6,167 nucleotides of DNA from Streptosporangiaceae bacterium (GTDB lineage: Bacteria > Actinomycetota > Actinomycetes > Streptosporangiales > Streptosporangiaceae): assembly GCA_030040475.1 (NCBI GenBank), contig JASHTQ010000248.1, forward strand, positions 1 to 6,167. The letters run 5' to 3'. The translations under genes were made by a program, and so were the position numbers. Positions 1-6,167 of this stretch are shown piece by piece. Positions within the stretch are counted from its first letter, which is position 1. Each line of letters begins with the position of its first letter. The notes beneath the pieces are model-generated. The model was not told the origin of the DNA and made no database searches. It saw only the letters and a program-made list of their open reading frames with translations.

Positions 1-1189
1 GGGCCTGCTCCGCCTCGGCCAGCGGCCGCGGCTGCAGCTCGTTGCGCAGCCGGTCGACGTGGGCGAGGATCTCGCCGCGCAGCGGCCACCCCTCCGGCCG
101 CTCGGCCGGGTCGGTGCGCAGCAGGTCGGCGAGCCGGTCCTGCTGCCGGTGCGCCTCGGCCAGGTGCCCGGTGAGCTCGGCCTCGATCGGCTCGGGCGTC
201 GCCTCGGTCAGCGTGGGGTCGGCCTCGATGAGCTGCCCGTAGGCCCGCACCGCGGCGGACAGCTCGGTCAGCACCGCGGCCAGCCTGGACCGGGTCTCCG
301 CCTCCTGGACCGGGCTGTCCTCGCTGTCGATCCGCGCGCTGTCGGCCACCGAGCGGGCGAGCACCCGCATGTCCGTGGCGGCCCGTTCCAGCGTGTTGAC
401 GCCCTCGCGCAGCCCGGCCGCCGGATCGGGAAGCCTCAGCCGCCTGGGGTTCAGCCGGACGCTCTCCTCGGCCTGCGCCAGCGCGTCGTCCACCCGCTCG
501 ATCTCGCCGCGCAGCGACCGCGTGCGTTCCAGCCACTCCGCCGCGCGCTTCGGATCGGGCGCGTCGGCCAGCCCTGCCGCCATCTGGCCGAGCAGGTCGG
601 CCATCTGCCGGCTCAGCTCCCCGACGGCGTCCTTGGCCGGCTGCACCCGCAGCGGCGCGAACAGCAGCCCGGCCGCAAGCCCGGCCGCCGCGCCGACCAG
701 CGTCTCGGTGACCCGGCTGGTCGCCGCGGCGTGCGAGTCCACAGAAAAGATCAGCATCGCGCTGATCGGTACCTCGAGGATGTCCTCGCGCAGCCGCAGC
801 AGCATGCCGAGCGCCAAGGTGGCCGCGATAAGCAGCCCGAGCACCCACCAGCTGAACGGCACGTACGCGGCGACCACGACCGCCGCCGTCACCCCGGCGG
901 CGACCCCCACCACGCGCTGAACCGCGCTGCGGATCGTGTGATAAAGCGTCGCCTGGACGACGAGCAGCGCGGTCAGCGGCGCAAGCACGTCGCGGGACGA
1001 GGCGCCGGGCAACTGCAGCGCGAGCAGGTACGCGAACACCGCCGTGGCGGTCAGCCGGGCGATGTACACCGCGTTCGGCTGCGCCCGGCGGCGCACCAGC
1101 GTGAGCTGCTCGACCTGGCGCCTGGCCACCGCCCTGGCGGCCTCGCCGACCCTCTCGCCGGATCCGGGAAGCACAGGGAAACCTTTCAT
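1..1189 (-). CDS. FUSC / aromatic acid exporter-like membrane protein (C-terminus cut by window edge)
   Basis: This gene is read leftwards from ATG at 1189-1187 and stays open to the window edge, giving 396 codons with no stop. The translation starts MKGFPVLPGSGERVGEAARA. About six hydrophobic segments follow, near residues 42-60, 66-82, 93-111, 113-131, 138-150 and 158-178. A 'QRVVGVAAG' stretch at 91-99 resembles the Arg-x-x-G-x-x-x-G signature of the FUSC/ArAE family, and the membrane part ends in a 'LLFAPLR' segment. A charged, helical, probably cytoplasmic region of over 200 residues follows. Family members are inner-membrane proteins linked to efflux of aromatic acids or small organic compounds; the substrate here cannot be inferred. 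The start is uncertain because no clear Shine-Dalgarno lies upstream. An in-frame GTG at 1198 is an alternative, and a stop at 1207-1205 limits any further extension. Family confidence is good; functional assignment is weak. Confidence 0.82.
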   Translation of the reverse strand, partial: MKGFPVLPGSGERVGEAARAVARRQVEQLTLVRRRAQPNAVYIARLTATAVFAYLLALQLPGASSRDVLAPLTALLVVQATLYHTIRSAVQRVVGVAAGVTAAVVVAAYVPFSWWVLGLLIAATLALGMLLRLREDILEVPISAMLIFSVDSHAAATSRVTETLVGAAAGLAAGLLFAPLRVQPAKDAVGELSRQMADLLGQMAAGLADAPDPKRAAEWLERTRSLRGEIERVDDALAQAEESVRLNPRRLRLPDPAAGLREGVNTLERAATDMRVLARSVADSARIDSEDSPVQEAETRSRLAAVLTELSAAVRAYGQLIEADPTLTEATPEPIEAELTGHLAEAHRQQDRLADLLRTDPAERPEGWPLRGEILAHVDRLRNELQPRPLAEAEQA

Positions 1190-1315
1190 GATCGACACCG
1201 GAAACTAGTCGGGCGGGATACCGGAAGAGATAGCTCTAACCACAAGCAAAACCCCTCCACGCTATGGTCAACGCCTCACGCCCCCACCTATTCCCGCAGC
1301 TAGCAGCCCGGTTCC

Positions 1316-1342
1316 AGGCAACCCTTTGCCTCCCGCTGAGGC
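1316..1342. other. Two overlapping short inverted repeats between the MFS remnant and the FUSC gene
   Basis: The 167-base gap 1190-1356 holds no gene that I can support. Within it, AGGCAA (1316-1321) and TTGCCT (1326-1331) form a perfect 6-bp stem with a 4-nt loop. GCCTC (1328-1332) and GAGGC (1338-1342) form a 5-bp stem with a 5-nt loop. The two stems share bases 1328-1331, so they cannot form together. They lie 15-41 bases after the MFS stop on the minus strand. No U-tract follows on either strand, so a standard intrinsic terminator is not supported. The stems are short and could be chance in GC-rich DNA. Confidence 0.25.
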
Positions 1343-1356
1343 CGTATAAACACCTT

Positions 1357-2221
1357 TTATCCCGAACGATCCGTGGTATCACCGCCCCGCTCGTGCGTGG
1401 ATCGCGTCGTGGCTCCGGTCGCGACGCAGCCGGCCAGGACGGCGGCCGGCACGATCGCCAGCCCGGCCAGCGCCCAGGGCAGCCAGAACCGCTGTGCCGC
1501 GACTCCCACGGCGAGCGGCCCGAGCCCTCCGGCCAGCCCCGCGACGGTGCCCAGCGCGACCGCCACCGAACCCCGCCCCGGCAGCCGCCCGTAGAGCCGC
1601 GCCTGCAGCAGCGGATACCACGGTGCCGTCGCCGCGCTGAGCGCGGCAAGGATCACCAGCTTGGCCGCGGTCCCGGGGACCAGCAGGAACGCCGGGTAAA
1701 GCAGCCCGGCCGCCGCCGCGGTGCCGCGCAGCACGGCGACGTCGCTGGCCCGCTCGAGCATGACGACGAGCGCCGCGTCCCCGCCGAGCCCGGCGCCGAG
1801 CCGGACCGCGATCGCCAGCGCCGCGACCACCTCGCGCGCCCAGCCGCCAGCCGCCCGCTCGCTAGCCCGGCCAGGCATCCGTCAACTCGGCCTGCGTCAG
1901 CGAAACGTAGCCGCCGGAAAACGGGTAGAAGGCCACGAAGGCGCAAAGCAGGACGACGAACGACCGGGCCGAGGCGACCGCGAGCAGCGAAAGGACGAAC
2001 AGGACGCCGCCGCCGATCACCACCTGCCGGCGGCGGCGCGCGTTGCCGGCCAGGATCCCGAGCGGCAGCTCCAGAGCCCCGCCTACCAGCAACGGCAGCG
2101 AGGCGAGCAGCCCGACCTGGCCGTAACTCAGCCTGAGGTCATGCCGGATGAACGGCAGCGCCGCGCCCTTGACACCGTCGACAAGCTCGTCGGCCAGCTC
2201 GACCGCGAGCGCGGCGAGCAC
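1357..2221 (-). pseudogene. MFS transporter, internally deleted and frameshifted
   Basis: Two adjacent minus-strand frames together look like one major facilitator superfamily permease. The first runs from GTG at 2221 to TAG at 1864-1862 (119 aa). It has an N-terminal segment 'ELADELVDGVKGAALPFIRHDL', about four hydrophobic helices, an 'RRRR' cytoplasmic loop near residue 62-65, and ends 'SLTQAELTDAWPG'. The second is open in another phase from ATG at 1878 to TAA at 1359-1357 (173 aa). It carries the C-terminal helices, including 'LLYPAFLLVPGTAAKLVIL' and 'PWYPLLQARLYGRLPGR'. The two frames overlap by 17 nt. Together they give about 290 residues, against roughly 380-400 for such transporters. 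From memory of the family, the missing piece is about helices 5-7, so I infer a deletion of roughly 300 bp that also shifted the frame near 1862-1884. GAGGG lies 3 nt before the GTG start. Alternatives are two separately translated halves or an assembly error. Confidence 0.75.
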
Positions 2222-2293
2222 AGGCCCTCAGCGTCAATAAAAACCCATGCCGACGATGGTAGGCGGCCGCTGGCGCAGGGCAAAGGACTCAGC

Positions 2294-2309
2294 CGGTGCG
2301 CCTGCACCG
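2294..2309 (-). terminator. Small hairpin downstream of the DUF3052 gene
   Basis: CGGTGC (2294-2299) and GCACCG (2304-2309) form a perfect 6-bp GC-rich stem with a 4-nt loop, about 60 bases after the DUF3052 stop. On the minus strand the right-hand flank is only mildly T-bearing (GTCCTTTG), so this is at best a weak actinobacterial-style terminator without a proper U-tract. It sits in the 147-base gap 2222-2368, where I see no gene. Confidence 0.25.
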
Positions 2310-2331
2310 CGGATCACGCGACCGGATCACG
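2310..2331. repeat. 9-bp direct repeat, CGGATCACG twice with 13-bp period
   Basis: CGGATCACG occurs at 2310-2318 and again at 2323-2331. The gap is upstream of the MFS remnant start (2221) and downstream of the DUF3052 stop. A 13-bp period is not one clean helical turn, and no promoter could be placed beside it. It may be an operator remnant or chance. Confidence 0.3.
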
Positions 2332-2368
2332 TCCCCGGCCCGCCGCCCGGGCGATACGCCACGAAGGC

Positions 2369-2770
2369 TCAGCGGCGCCTGTCCCGCCGCCAGACCAGGC
2401 GAAGGCCGGACCAGTCCGGGTCGATGGCGGCGACCTTGACGTCGACGAGCCCGATCGGCAGCGCGCGCTCGCGGATGACCTCATCGGTGATGTCGCTGCT
2501 GTGGCCGCCGGCCCGCCGCGGCCAGGCGGCCCACAGCGCCCCGGCCGGGTAGATCCGCCTGGCGAGGCCGTCGAGCCGCTCGGCGATCTCCCCCGCGGCG
2601 GTGAAGAACGCGATGATGAGGTCGGCCGGACCCCCCGGCTCCGCGTCAAGCAGCCCGGCCGGCGGGTCGGCCAGCGCCCAGCCGGGCGGCGGGTCGCACA
2701 GCGCCACACGCTGCCCGGGCTTGAGCCCGAGCTTGGCGGCCTGCGGCCGGCCGGAACCCGCGTCGGTCAC
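2369..2770 (-). CDS. DUF3052 family protein
   Basis: A complete 133-aa protein from GTG at 2770 to TGA at 2371-2369. It matches what I know of the actinobacterial DUF3052 family along its whole length. '[12 protein letters not shown]' lies at residues 13-24 and 'DLIIAFFT' at 50-57. '[16 protein letters not shown]' lies at 74-89, and the C-terminal block '[20 protein letters not shown]' begins at 104, followed by 'RLVWRR'. The length is normal for the family. No signal peptide or membrane segment is visible, so it should be cytoplasmic. The biochemical role of the family is not established to my knowledge. The start has no clear Shine-Dalgarno, but the conserved block begins only about 12 residues in, so little room exists for a different start. 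It is transcribed divergently from the VOC gene, 89 bases away, and lies upstream of the MFS remnant on the same strand. Confidence 0.88.
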   Translation of the reverse strand: MTDAGSGRPQAAKLGLKPGQRVALCDPPPGWALADPPAGLLDAEPGGPADLIIAFFTAAGEIAERLDGLARRIYPAGALWAAWPRRAGGHSSDITDEVIRERALPIGLVDVKVAAIDPDWSGLRLVWRRDRRR

Positions 2771-2823
2771 GCGCGGCCGCCCGAAGCCGAACGGCCCGAT
2801 GGGTTTCCGGCCGCGGGCACGTC

Positions 2824-2829
2824 TACCCT
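2824..2829 (+). promoter_or_regulatory. Candidate -10 box for the VOC gene
   Basis: TACCCT fits the TAnnnT pattern common in actinobacterial -10 boxes. It lies 30 bases before the ATG in the divergent gap 2771-2859. No convincing -35 is visible; TTTCCG at 2804-2809 is only 14 bases away. The placement is suggestive only. Confidence 0.33.
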
Positions 2830-2847
2830 GTGCAGGAGCCTCACACC

Positions 2848-2853
2848 AAGGAG
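2848..2853 (+). promoter_or_regulatory. Ribosome binding site deciding the VOC gene start
   Basis: AAGGAG is a near-perfect Shine-Dalgarno, with a 6-nt spacer to ATG at 2860. It fixes the start there rather than at the upstream in-frame GTG at 2830, which would add ten residues that do not look like VOC sequence. Confidence 0.88.
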
Positions 2854-2859
2854 CATGCC

Positions 2860-3231
2860 ATGTTCGGCAACACCAAGGCGTTCAGCGGGTTCGCCGTCGA
2901 TGACATCCAGGCGGCACAGAAGTTCTACGGCGAGACGCTCGGCCTGACCACCTCAGAGCAGTACGGGCTGCTCACGCTGCACCTGGTCGGCGACCGCGAC
3001 ACGCTGGTCTACCCGAAGGCCGACCACGTCCCCGCGACGTACACGATCCTCAACTTCCCGGTCGACGACATCGACGCGGCCGTCGACGAACTGGTCAGCC
3101 GCGGCGTGCAGTTCGAGCGCTACGAGGGCATGGGCCAGGACGACAAGGGCATCAACCGGGCCGGCGGCCCCTACATCGCCTGGTTCAAGGACCCCGCGGG
3201 CAACATCCTGGCCGTCCTCCAGGAGCGCTAG
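2860..3231 (+). CDS. VOC family protein (glyoxalase/bleomycin-resistance fold)
   Basis: A complete 123-aa cytoplasmic protein that begins [20 protein letters not shown]. It shows the two halves of a vicinal oxygen chelate protein. The first half has '[19 protein letters not shown]' at about 11-29. The second has '[19 protein letters not shown]' in the middle, then the closing strand motif '[15 protein letters not shown]' at the C-terminus. Family members use this paired beta-alpha-beta-beta-beta fold for glyoxalase, dioxygenase, antibiotic-binding or epimerase activities. The usual metal ligands cannot be assigned confidently here, so the substrate is unknown and catalysis is not assured. Its single-domain length is typical. 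The gene has its own strong ribosome binding site and is followed 109 bases later by typA on the same strand. I infer that typA is transcribed separately. Confidence 0.9.
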   Translation: MFGNTKAFSGFAVDDIQAAQKFYGETLGLTTSEQYGLLTLHLVGDRDTLVYPKADHVPATYTILNFPVDDIDAAVDELVSRGVQFERYEGMGQDDKGINRAGGPYIAWFKDPAGNILAVLQER

Positions 3232-3276
3232 GCCGCGGCTCGCCAGGGGCCGGCCAACACAGGTCGGGCGGTCAAA

Positions 3277-3282
3277 TAAACT
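3277..3282 (+). promoter_or_regulatory. Candidate -10 box upstream of typA
   Basis: TAAACT sits in an AT-rich island within otherwise GC-rich sequence, about 58 bases before the typA ATG. A poor -35 candidate, CCAACA (3254-3259), is 17 bases upstream. A 10-bp palindrome CCGGATCCGG (3294-3303) would then fall in the leader. Placement is by eye only. Confidence 0.33.
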
Positions 3283-3340
3283 AGGGGGCGGCCCCGGATC
3301 CGGAGCGCCGCATCCCGACACAGAAGACGAAGACTTGAGC

Positions 3341-5236
3341 ATGCCCGTTACCCTGGCGACCCGCGATGACCTGCGCAACGTCGCGATCGTCGCGCACGTG
3401 GACCACGGCAAGACCACGCTGGTTGACGCCATGCTCTGGCAGTCCGGCGCGTTCCGCGCGAACGCCAACGTGGCCGAGCGGGTGCTCGACTCCGGCGACC
3501 TGGAGCGGGAGAAGGGCATCACGATCCTGGCCAAGAACACCGCGGTGCGCCACGGCGGGCTGACCATCAACATCGTGGACACGCCCGGGCACGCGGACTT
3601 CGGCGGCGAGGTGGAGCGCGGCCTGTCCATGGTGGACGGCGTGCTGCTGCTCGTCGACGCGAGCGAGGGGCCGCTGCCGCAGACCAGGTTCGTGCTGCGC
3701 AAGACGCTGGCCGCGCACCTGCCGGTGATCCTGGTGGTCAACAAGGTGGACCGGCCCGACGCGCGGATCGCCGAGGTGGTCGACGCCTGCTACGAGCTGT
3801 TCATCGACCTGGACGCGAGCGAGGAGCAGATCGAGTTCCCGATCGTGTACGCCTCCGCGCGAGCGGGGCGGGCCAGCCTGGTAAGGCCGCAGGACGGCCA
3901 GATGCCGGACTCCCAGGACCTCGAGCCGCTGTTCGAGACGCTGCGGGCCGCGGTCCCGCCGCCGGTCTACGATCCGCAGGCGCCGCTGCAGGCCCACGTC
4001 ACCAACCTCGACGCCAGCTCCTACCTGGGCCGGATCGCGCTGTGCCGGATCCGCAACGGCGTCATGTCGCGCGGCCAGCAGGCGGCCTGGTGCCGCCGGG
4101 ACGGGTCGATCGAGCGGGTCAAGATCTCCGAGCTGTACCGGACCGAGGCACTGGAACGGGTGCAGGCCGACTCGGCGGGTCCCGGTGACATCGTGGCCAT
4201 CGCCGGCATCCCGGACATCATGATCGGGGAAACCCTGGCCGACGTGGACGACCCGAGGCCGCTGCCGCTGATCACCGTGGACGAGCCCGCGATCTCGATG
4301 ACGATCGGCGTGAACACCTCGCCGCTTGCCGGGCAGGGCGTCGGCCACAGTGCCGGCCACAGTGCCGGCCACAGTGGCGCCACCAAGGTCACCGCCCGCC
4401 TGGTCAAGGACCGCCTGGACCGCGAGCTTGTCGGCAACGTCTCGCTGGCCGTGCTGCCCACCGAGCGCCCCGACACCTGGGAGGTCCGCGGTCGCGGCGA
4501 GCTCGCCCTGGCGGTTCTCGTCGAGACCATGCGCAGGGAGGGCTACGAGCTGACCGTCGGGCGGCCCGCCGCCGTCACCCGCGAGCTAGACGGCAAGGTC
4601 TTCGAGCCGGTGGAGCGGCTGTCCGTCGACGTGCCCGAGGACTACCTGGGCGCCGTCACCTCGCTGATCTCCGTGCGGCGCGGCCGGATGGAGTCGATGA
4701 CCAACCACGGCACCGGCTGGGTCAGGCTCGAGTTCGTCGTCCCCGCGAGAGGCCTGATCGGGTTCCGGACCCAGTTCCTCACCGAGACCCGCGGCACCGG
4801 CATCATGCACCACGTGTTCGAGGGTTACGAGCCGTGGTCCGGCGCGATGCGCGGCCGGGCGACCGGCTCGCTGGTCGCCGACCGGCCTGGTGCCGCGGCC
4901 GCCTACGCGATGTTCAACCTGCAGGAGCGCGGGTCGCTGTTCATCTCGCCCGGCACCGAGGTGTACGAGGGCATGATCGTGGGGGAGAACTCCAGGCCGG
5001 ATGACATGGACGTGAACATCACCCGCGAGCGCAAGGTCACCAACGTGCGCCAGTCCACCGGGGAAGAGCTCGAGCGGCTGGTCCCGCCCCGCCTGCTCAG
5101 CCTGGAGCAGGCGCTGGAGTTCTGCGCCGACGACGAGTGCGTCGAGGTCACCCCGTCCGCCGTCCGGCTGCGCAAGTCCATCCTCGACGCCAGGGACCGC
5201 TTCCGCGTCCGAGCCCGCGCCGCCCGCGCCACCTAG
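3341..5236 (+). CDS. typA: Translational GTPase TypA/BipA
   Basis: A complete 631-aa ribosome-associated GTPase of the elongation factor superfamily, linked in other bacteria to ribosome assembly and stress or low-temperature growth. All GTPase motifs are visible: G1 'AHVDHGKT' at 18-25, the switch I region 'REKGITI' at 56-62, G3 'DTPGH' at 80-84, G4 'NKVD' at 134-137, and G5 'SAR' at 172-174. A beta-barrel domain II follows, then EF-G-like domains III and V. The TypA-specific C-terminal domain has hallmark segments '[12 protein letters not shown]' starting at 469, '[16 protein letters not shown]' just after, and a late '[20 protein letters not shown]'. The C-terminal hallmarks separate it from LepA and EF-G. 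The chosen ATG is preceded by a purine-rich GAAGACGAAGAC rather than a classic Shine-Dalgarno; an in-frame TTG at 3335 is less likely. Odd feature: residues 335-346 are [12 protein letters not shown], encoded by a tandem repeat right after 'NTSPLAGQ', where other TypA proteins have a shorter loop. The gene converges on the ParA-linked gene with 8 bases between stops. Confidence 0.97.
   Translation: MPVTLATRDDLRNVAIVAHVDHGKTTLVDAMLWQSGAFRANANVAERVLDSGDLEREKGITILAKNTAVRHGGLTINIVDTPGHADFGGEVERGLSMVDGVLLLVDASEGPLPQTRFVLRKTLAAHLPVILVVNKVDRPDARIAEVVDACYELFIDLDASEEQIEFPIVYASARAGRASLVRPQDGQMPDSQDLEPLFETLRAAVPPPVYDPQAPLQAHVTNLDASSYLGRIALCRIRNGVMSRGQQAAWCRRDGSIERVKISELYRTEALERVQADSAGPGDIVAIAGIPDIMIGETLADVDDPRPLPLITVDEPAISMTIGVNTSPLAGQGVGHSAGHSAGHSGATKVTARLVKDRLDRELVGNVSLAVLPTERPDTWEVRGRGELALAVLVETMRREGYELTVGRPAAVTRELDGKVFEPVERLSVDVPEDYLGAVTSLISVRRGRMESMTNHGTGWVRLEFVVPARGLIGFRTQFLTETRGTGIMHHVFEGYEPWSGAMRGRATGSLVADRPGAAAAYAMFNLQERGSLFISPGTEVYEGMIVGENSRPDDMDVNITRERKVTNVRQSTGEELERLVPPRLLSLEQALEFCADDECVEVTPSAVRLRKSILDARDRFRVRARAARAT
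4343..4378 (+). repeat. Three tandem copies of a 12-bp unit inside typA
   Basis: GGCCACAGTGCC occurs at 4343-4354 and 4355-4366, and with one mismatch (GGCCACAGTGGC) at 4367-4378. Because 12 is a multiple of 3, copy-number change would keep the frame. It encodes [12 protein letters not shown] (residues 335-346), with histidines at 336, 340 and 344. Confidence 0.97.
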
Positions 5237-5244
5237 CCGCGCAG

Positions 5245-5538
5245 TCAGGCGTCGCGGTCGCGGCGCAGCCGGTCCAGCACGGAGTCGGGGTCGTCGGCCG
5301 CGACCCGGATCATCGCCCGCACCGCCTCGGCCAGCGGCACCCGCGGCACGCCGAGCGTGACCGCCGCCGCGTGCGCCCACTCGGTCAGCTGCCGGTACAG
5401 CTCGGGGCTGAGATCGAGGGTGATCCGGATCGGGTCGGACCTGATCGCGGTCCGCCCGGCCGGCCGTGCGCCGGGCTCGGCGCGCCGGGCCGCGGCCGCG
5501 GCCATCCCCGCCTTGCGCTGCTCCCGCTGCGTGCTCAC
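5245..5538 (-). CDS. Small ribbon-helix-helix-like protein coupled to ParA (candidate ParB-type centromere-binding protein)
   Basis: A 97-aa protein from GTG at 5538 to TGA at 5247-5245. Its start overlaps the stop of the upstream ParA gene by 4 nt (GTGA), which points to translational coupling. The first 35 or so residues are basic, Ala-rich and probably disordered. Next comes a possible beta strand 'PIRITLDL' (36-43), a helix 'SPELYRQLTEWAHAAA' (44-59), a turn 'VTLGVPRV', and a second helix 'PLAEAVRAMIRVAAD' (68-82). The tail is acidic/basic and ends 'LDRLRRDRDA'. This strand-helix-helix order fits a ribbon-helix-helix DNA-binding dimer, the usual partner of small ParA ATPases in type Ib partition systems. 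I do not recognise a specific family by sequence; the role is inferred from fold pattern and neighbour. Longer open reading in this frame through the ParA gene (up to 6069) is a shadow. Confidence 0.78.
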   Translation of the reverse strand: MSTQREQRKAGMAAAAARRAEPGARPAGRTAIRSDPIRITLDLSPELYRQLTEWAHAAAVTLGVPRVPLAEAVRAMIRVAADDPDSVLDRLRRDRDA

Positions 5539-6167
5539 GACGACCGCACCGAGCACAGCGGCGCGCACCGGTCGACAAGGTCGCGCGCGACCTGCCGCCA
5601 GACCTCGAGACCGGTCTGCTTGATCGGCATGCCGAAGCTCTGCGCATAGATCTCGCGCCGCGGCACCGCGGTGTTCAGCACGTCGTAGCCGAGGTCGCTG
5701 AGCGCCTCCCGGGCGTCGACGGTCGAGTGCGCCCGCGTGATGCACCGATTCAGCAGCACCGCCGAACGCGCCGGTTTCTCCCGCACCGCCCGCACCTCGG
5801 CGATCTCGTCCCGCACCGGCGTGGTGCGGTTGATCTCGATCGGGCTCGGCGCGCACGGGATCAGCACCTCGTCCACGTACCGCAGCGCGGACCTGGCGAT
5901 GCTCGCGTGGTCCTCGAGCTGCGGCGTGTCGATGATCACCACGTCGTCGTCGATGGCGATCTCGGGCAGGCGGCGGTGCAGCTCGCGGGACGGCAGGGCG
6001 ACGATGCGGAACGGGAAGGCCGCCTGCGGCGGAGCCAGCCCGGGGAACATCGCGGCCAGGTCCGACCACTCCAGAGCGCTGCCGGAGGGGTCGGCATCCA
6101 CCAGCAGTACGCTGTTCCCGGCCTGCGCGAAAACGTGCGCCAGCCAGACCGCGGATGTGGTCTTCCC
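5535..6167 (-). CDS. ParA family ATPase (N-terminus cut by window edge)
   Basis: The minus strand is open from the right edge to TGA at 5537-5535, giving 210 residues. The visible sequence begins exactly at the end of Walker A, 'GKTT'. The second conserved block, 'LLVDADPSGSALEWS', lies at visible residues 21-35, and Walker B 'VVIIDTP' at 76-82. A 'LIPCAPSPIEINR' strand-loop follows at about 102, typical of ParA/MinD-type deviant Walker proteins. The P-loop residues before GKTT, including any signature lysine, lie outside the window. ParA proteins bind ATP as dimers on nucleoid DNA and move or place plasmid, chromosomal or protein cargo. The compact size and the overlapping small DNA-binding-like gene suggest the plasmid-type Ib arrangement rather than the chromosomal Soj/ParA, which is normally next to parB near the origin. 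An internal GTG at 6101 should not be taken as the start because ATP-binding residues precede it. Confidence 0.92.
   Translation of the reverse strand, partial: GKTTSAVWLAHVFAQAGNSVLLVDADPSGSALEWSDLAAMFPGLAPPQAAFPFRIVALPSRELHRRLPEIAIDDDVVIIDTPQLEDHASIARSALRYVDEVLIPCAPSPIEINRTTPVRDEIAEVRAVREKPARSAVLLNRCITRAHSTVDAREALSDLGYDVLNTAVPRREIYAQSFGMPIKQTGLEVWRQVARDLVDRCAPLCSVRSS

Noticed and set aside
59..1303. Long plus-strand open frame (414 codons) opposite the FUSC gene
   Set aside because: Low-complexity Arg/Gly/Pro/Gln-rich translation typical of antisense frames in GC-rich DNA. The opposite strand encodes a coherent membrane protein.
2830..2859. Upstream GTG start extending the VOC protein by ten residues
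   Set aside because: AAGGAG with 6-nt spacing points to ATG at 2860, and the extension does not look like VOC sequence.
1264..2947. Plus-strand open frames across the MFS remnant and DUF3052 gene (1264-2136 and 1721-2947)
   Set aside because: Arg/Pro/Gly-rich shadows of minus-strand genes with recognisable family sequence.
3231..3255. Possible terminator after the VOC gene (GGCCG/CGGCC)
   Set aside because: The stem is only 5 bp with a 15-nt loop and no T-tract, so it is not convincing.
3281..4372. Minus-strand open frame (363 codons) antisense to typA
   Set aside because: The typA frame is unambiguous with all GTPase motifs. The antisense product is Asp/Arg/Gly/His-rich with no recognisable domain.
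4586..5647. Minus-strand open frame spanning the end of typA and the partition-like genes
   Set aside because: Overlaps three better supported frames and has shadow composition.
5245..6069. One 274-aa protein covering the small gene and much of the ParA region
   Set aside because: Upstream of the GTG at 5538 this frame is antiphase to the ParA reading and gives Arg/Ala/Gly-rich noise. Only its last 97 residues look like a real protein.
1..6167. tRNA, rRNA, CRISPR array or insertion sequence
   Set aside because: None was seen by eye: no cloverleaf-like segment, no regularly spaced repeat array, and no transposase frame or terminal inverted repeats.

Overview
The window is very GC-rich, with G or C at nearly every third codon position. 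GTG starts are frequent and the gene families are actinobacterial (DUF3052, an ArAE/FUSC-type exporter, TypA with actinobacterial sequence character). It is most likely chromosomal DNA from a high-GC member of the Actinomycetota. I cannot name the genus from this stretch.

Layout: (1) Positions 1-1189, minus strand: a FUSC/aromatic acid exporter-like membrane protein, start present, C-terminus cut by the left edge. (2) 1357-2221, minus strand: a major facilitator superfamily (MFS) transporter that appears broken. Two out-of-phase reading frames match the N-terminal and C-terminal parts of one transporter, and the central helices are missing. (3) 2369-2770, minus strand: a complete DUF3052 protein. 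(4) 2860-3231, plus strand: a VOC (glyoxalase/bleomycin-resistance fold) protein, divergent from DUF3052, with a strong ribosome binding site. (5) 3341-5236, plus strand: a complete typA/bipA translational GTPase carrying an in-frame 12-bp tandem repeat that encodes a Gly-His-Ser-Ala loop. (6) 5245-6167, minus strand, converging on typA with 8 bases between stops: a small ribbon-helix-helix-like protein whose start overlaps by 4 nt the stop of a ParA-family ATPase. The ParA N-terminus is cut by the right edge inside Walker A.

The ParA and small DNA-binding-like protein look like one translationally coupled two-gene unit, laid out like a type Ib plasmid partition cassette. The other genes look independent: a housekeeping ribosome-associated GTPase, small stress or metabolic proteins, and two transporters, one degraded. 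Nothing here is clearly a new system. The points most worth a second look are the internally deleted MFS gene, the repeat-encoded histidine loop in TypA, and the partition-like pair next to typA. The many long open frames antisense to typA and to the FUSC gene are GC-driven shadows.
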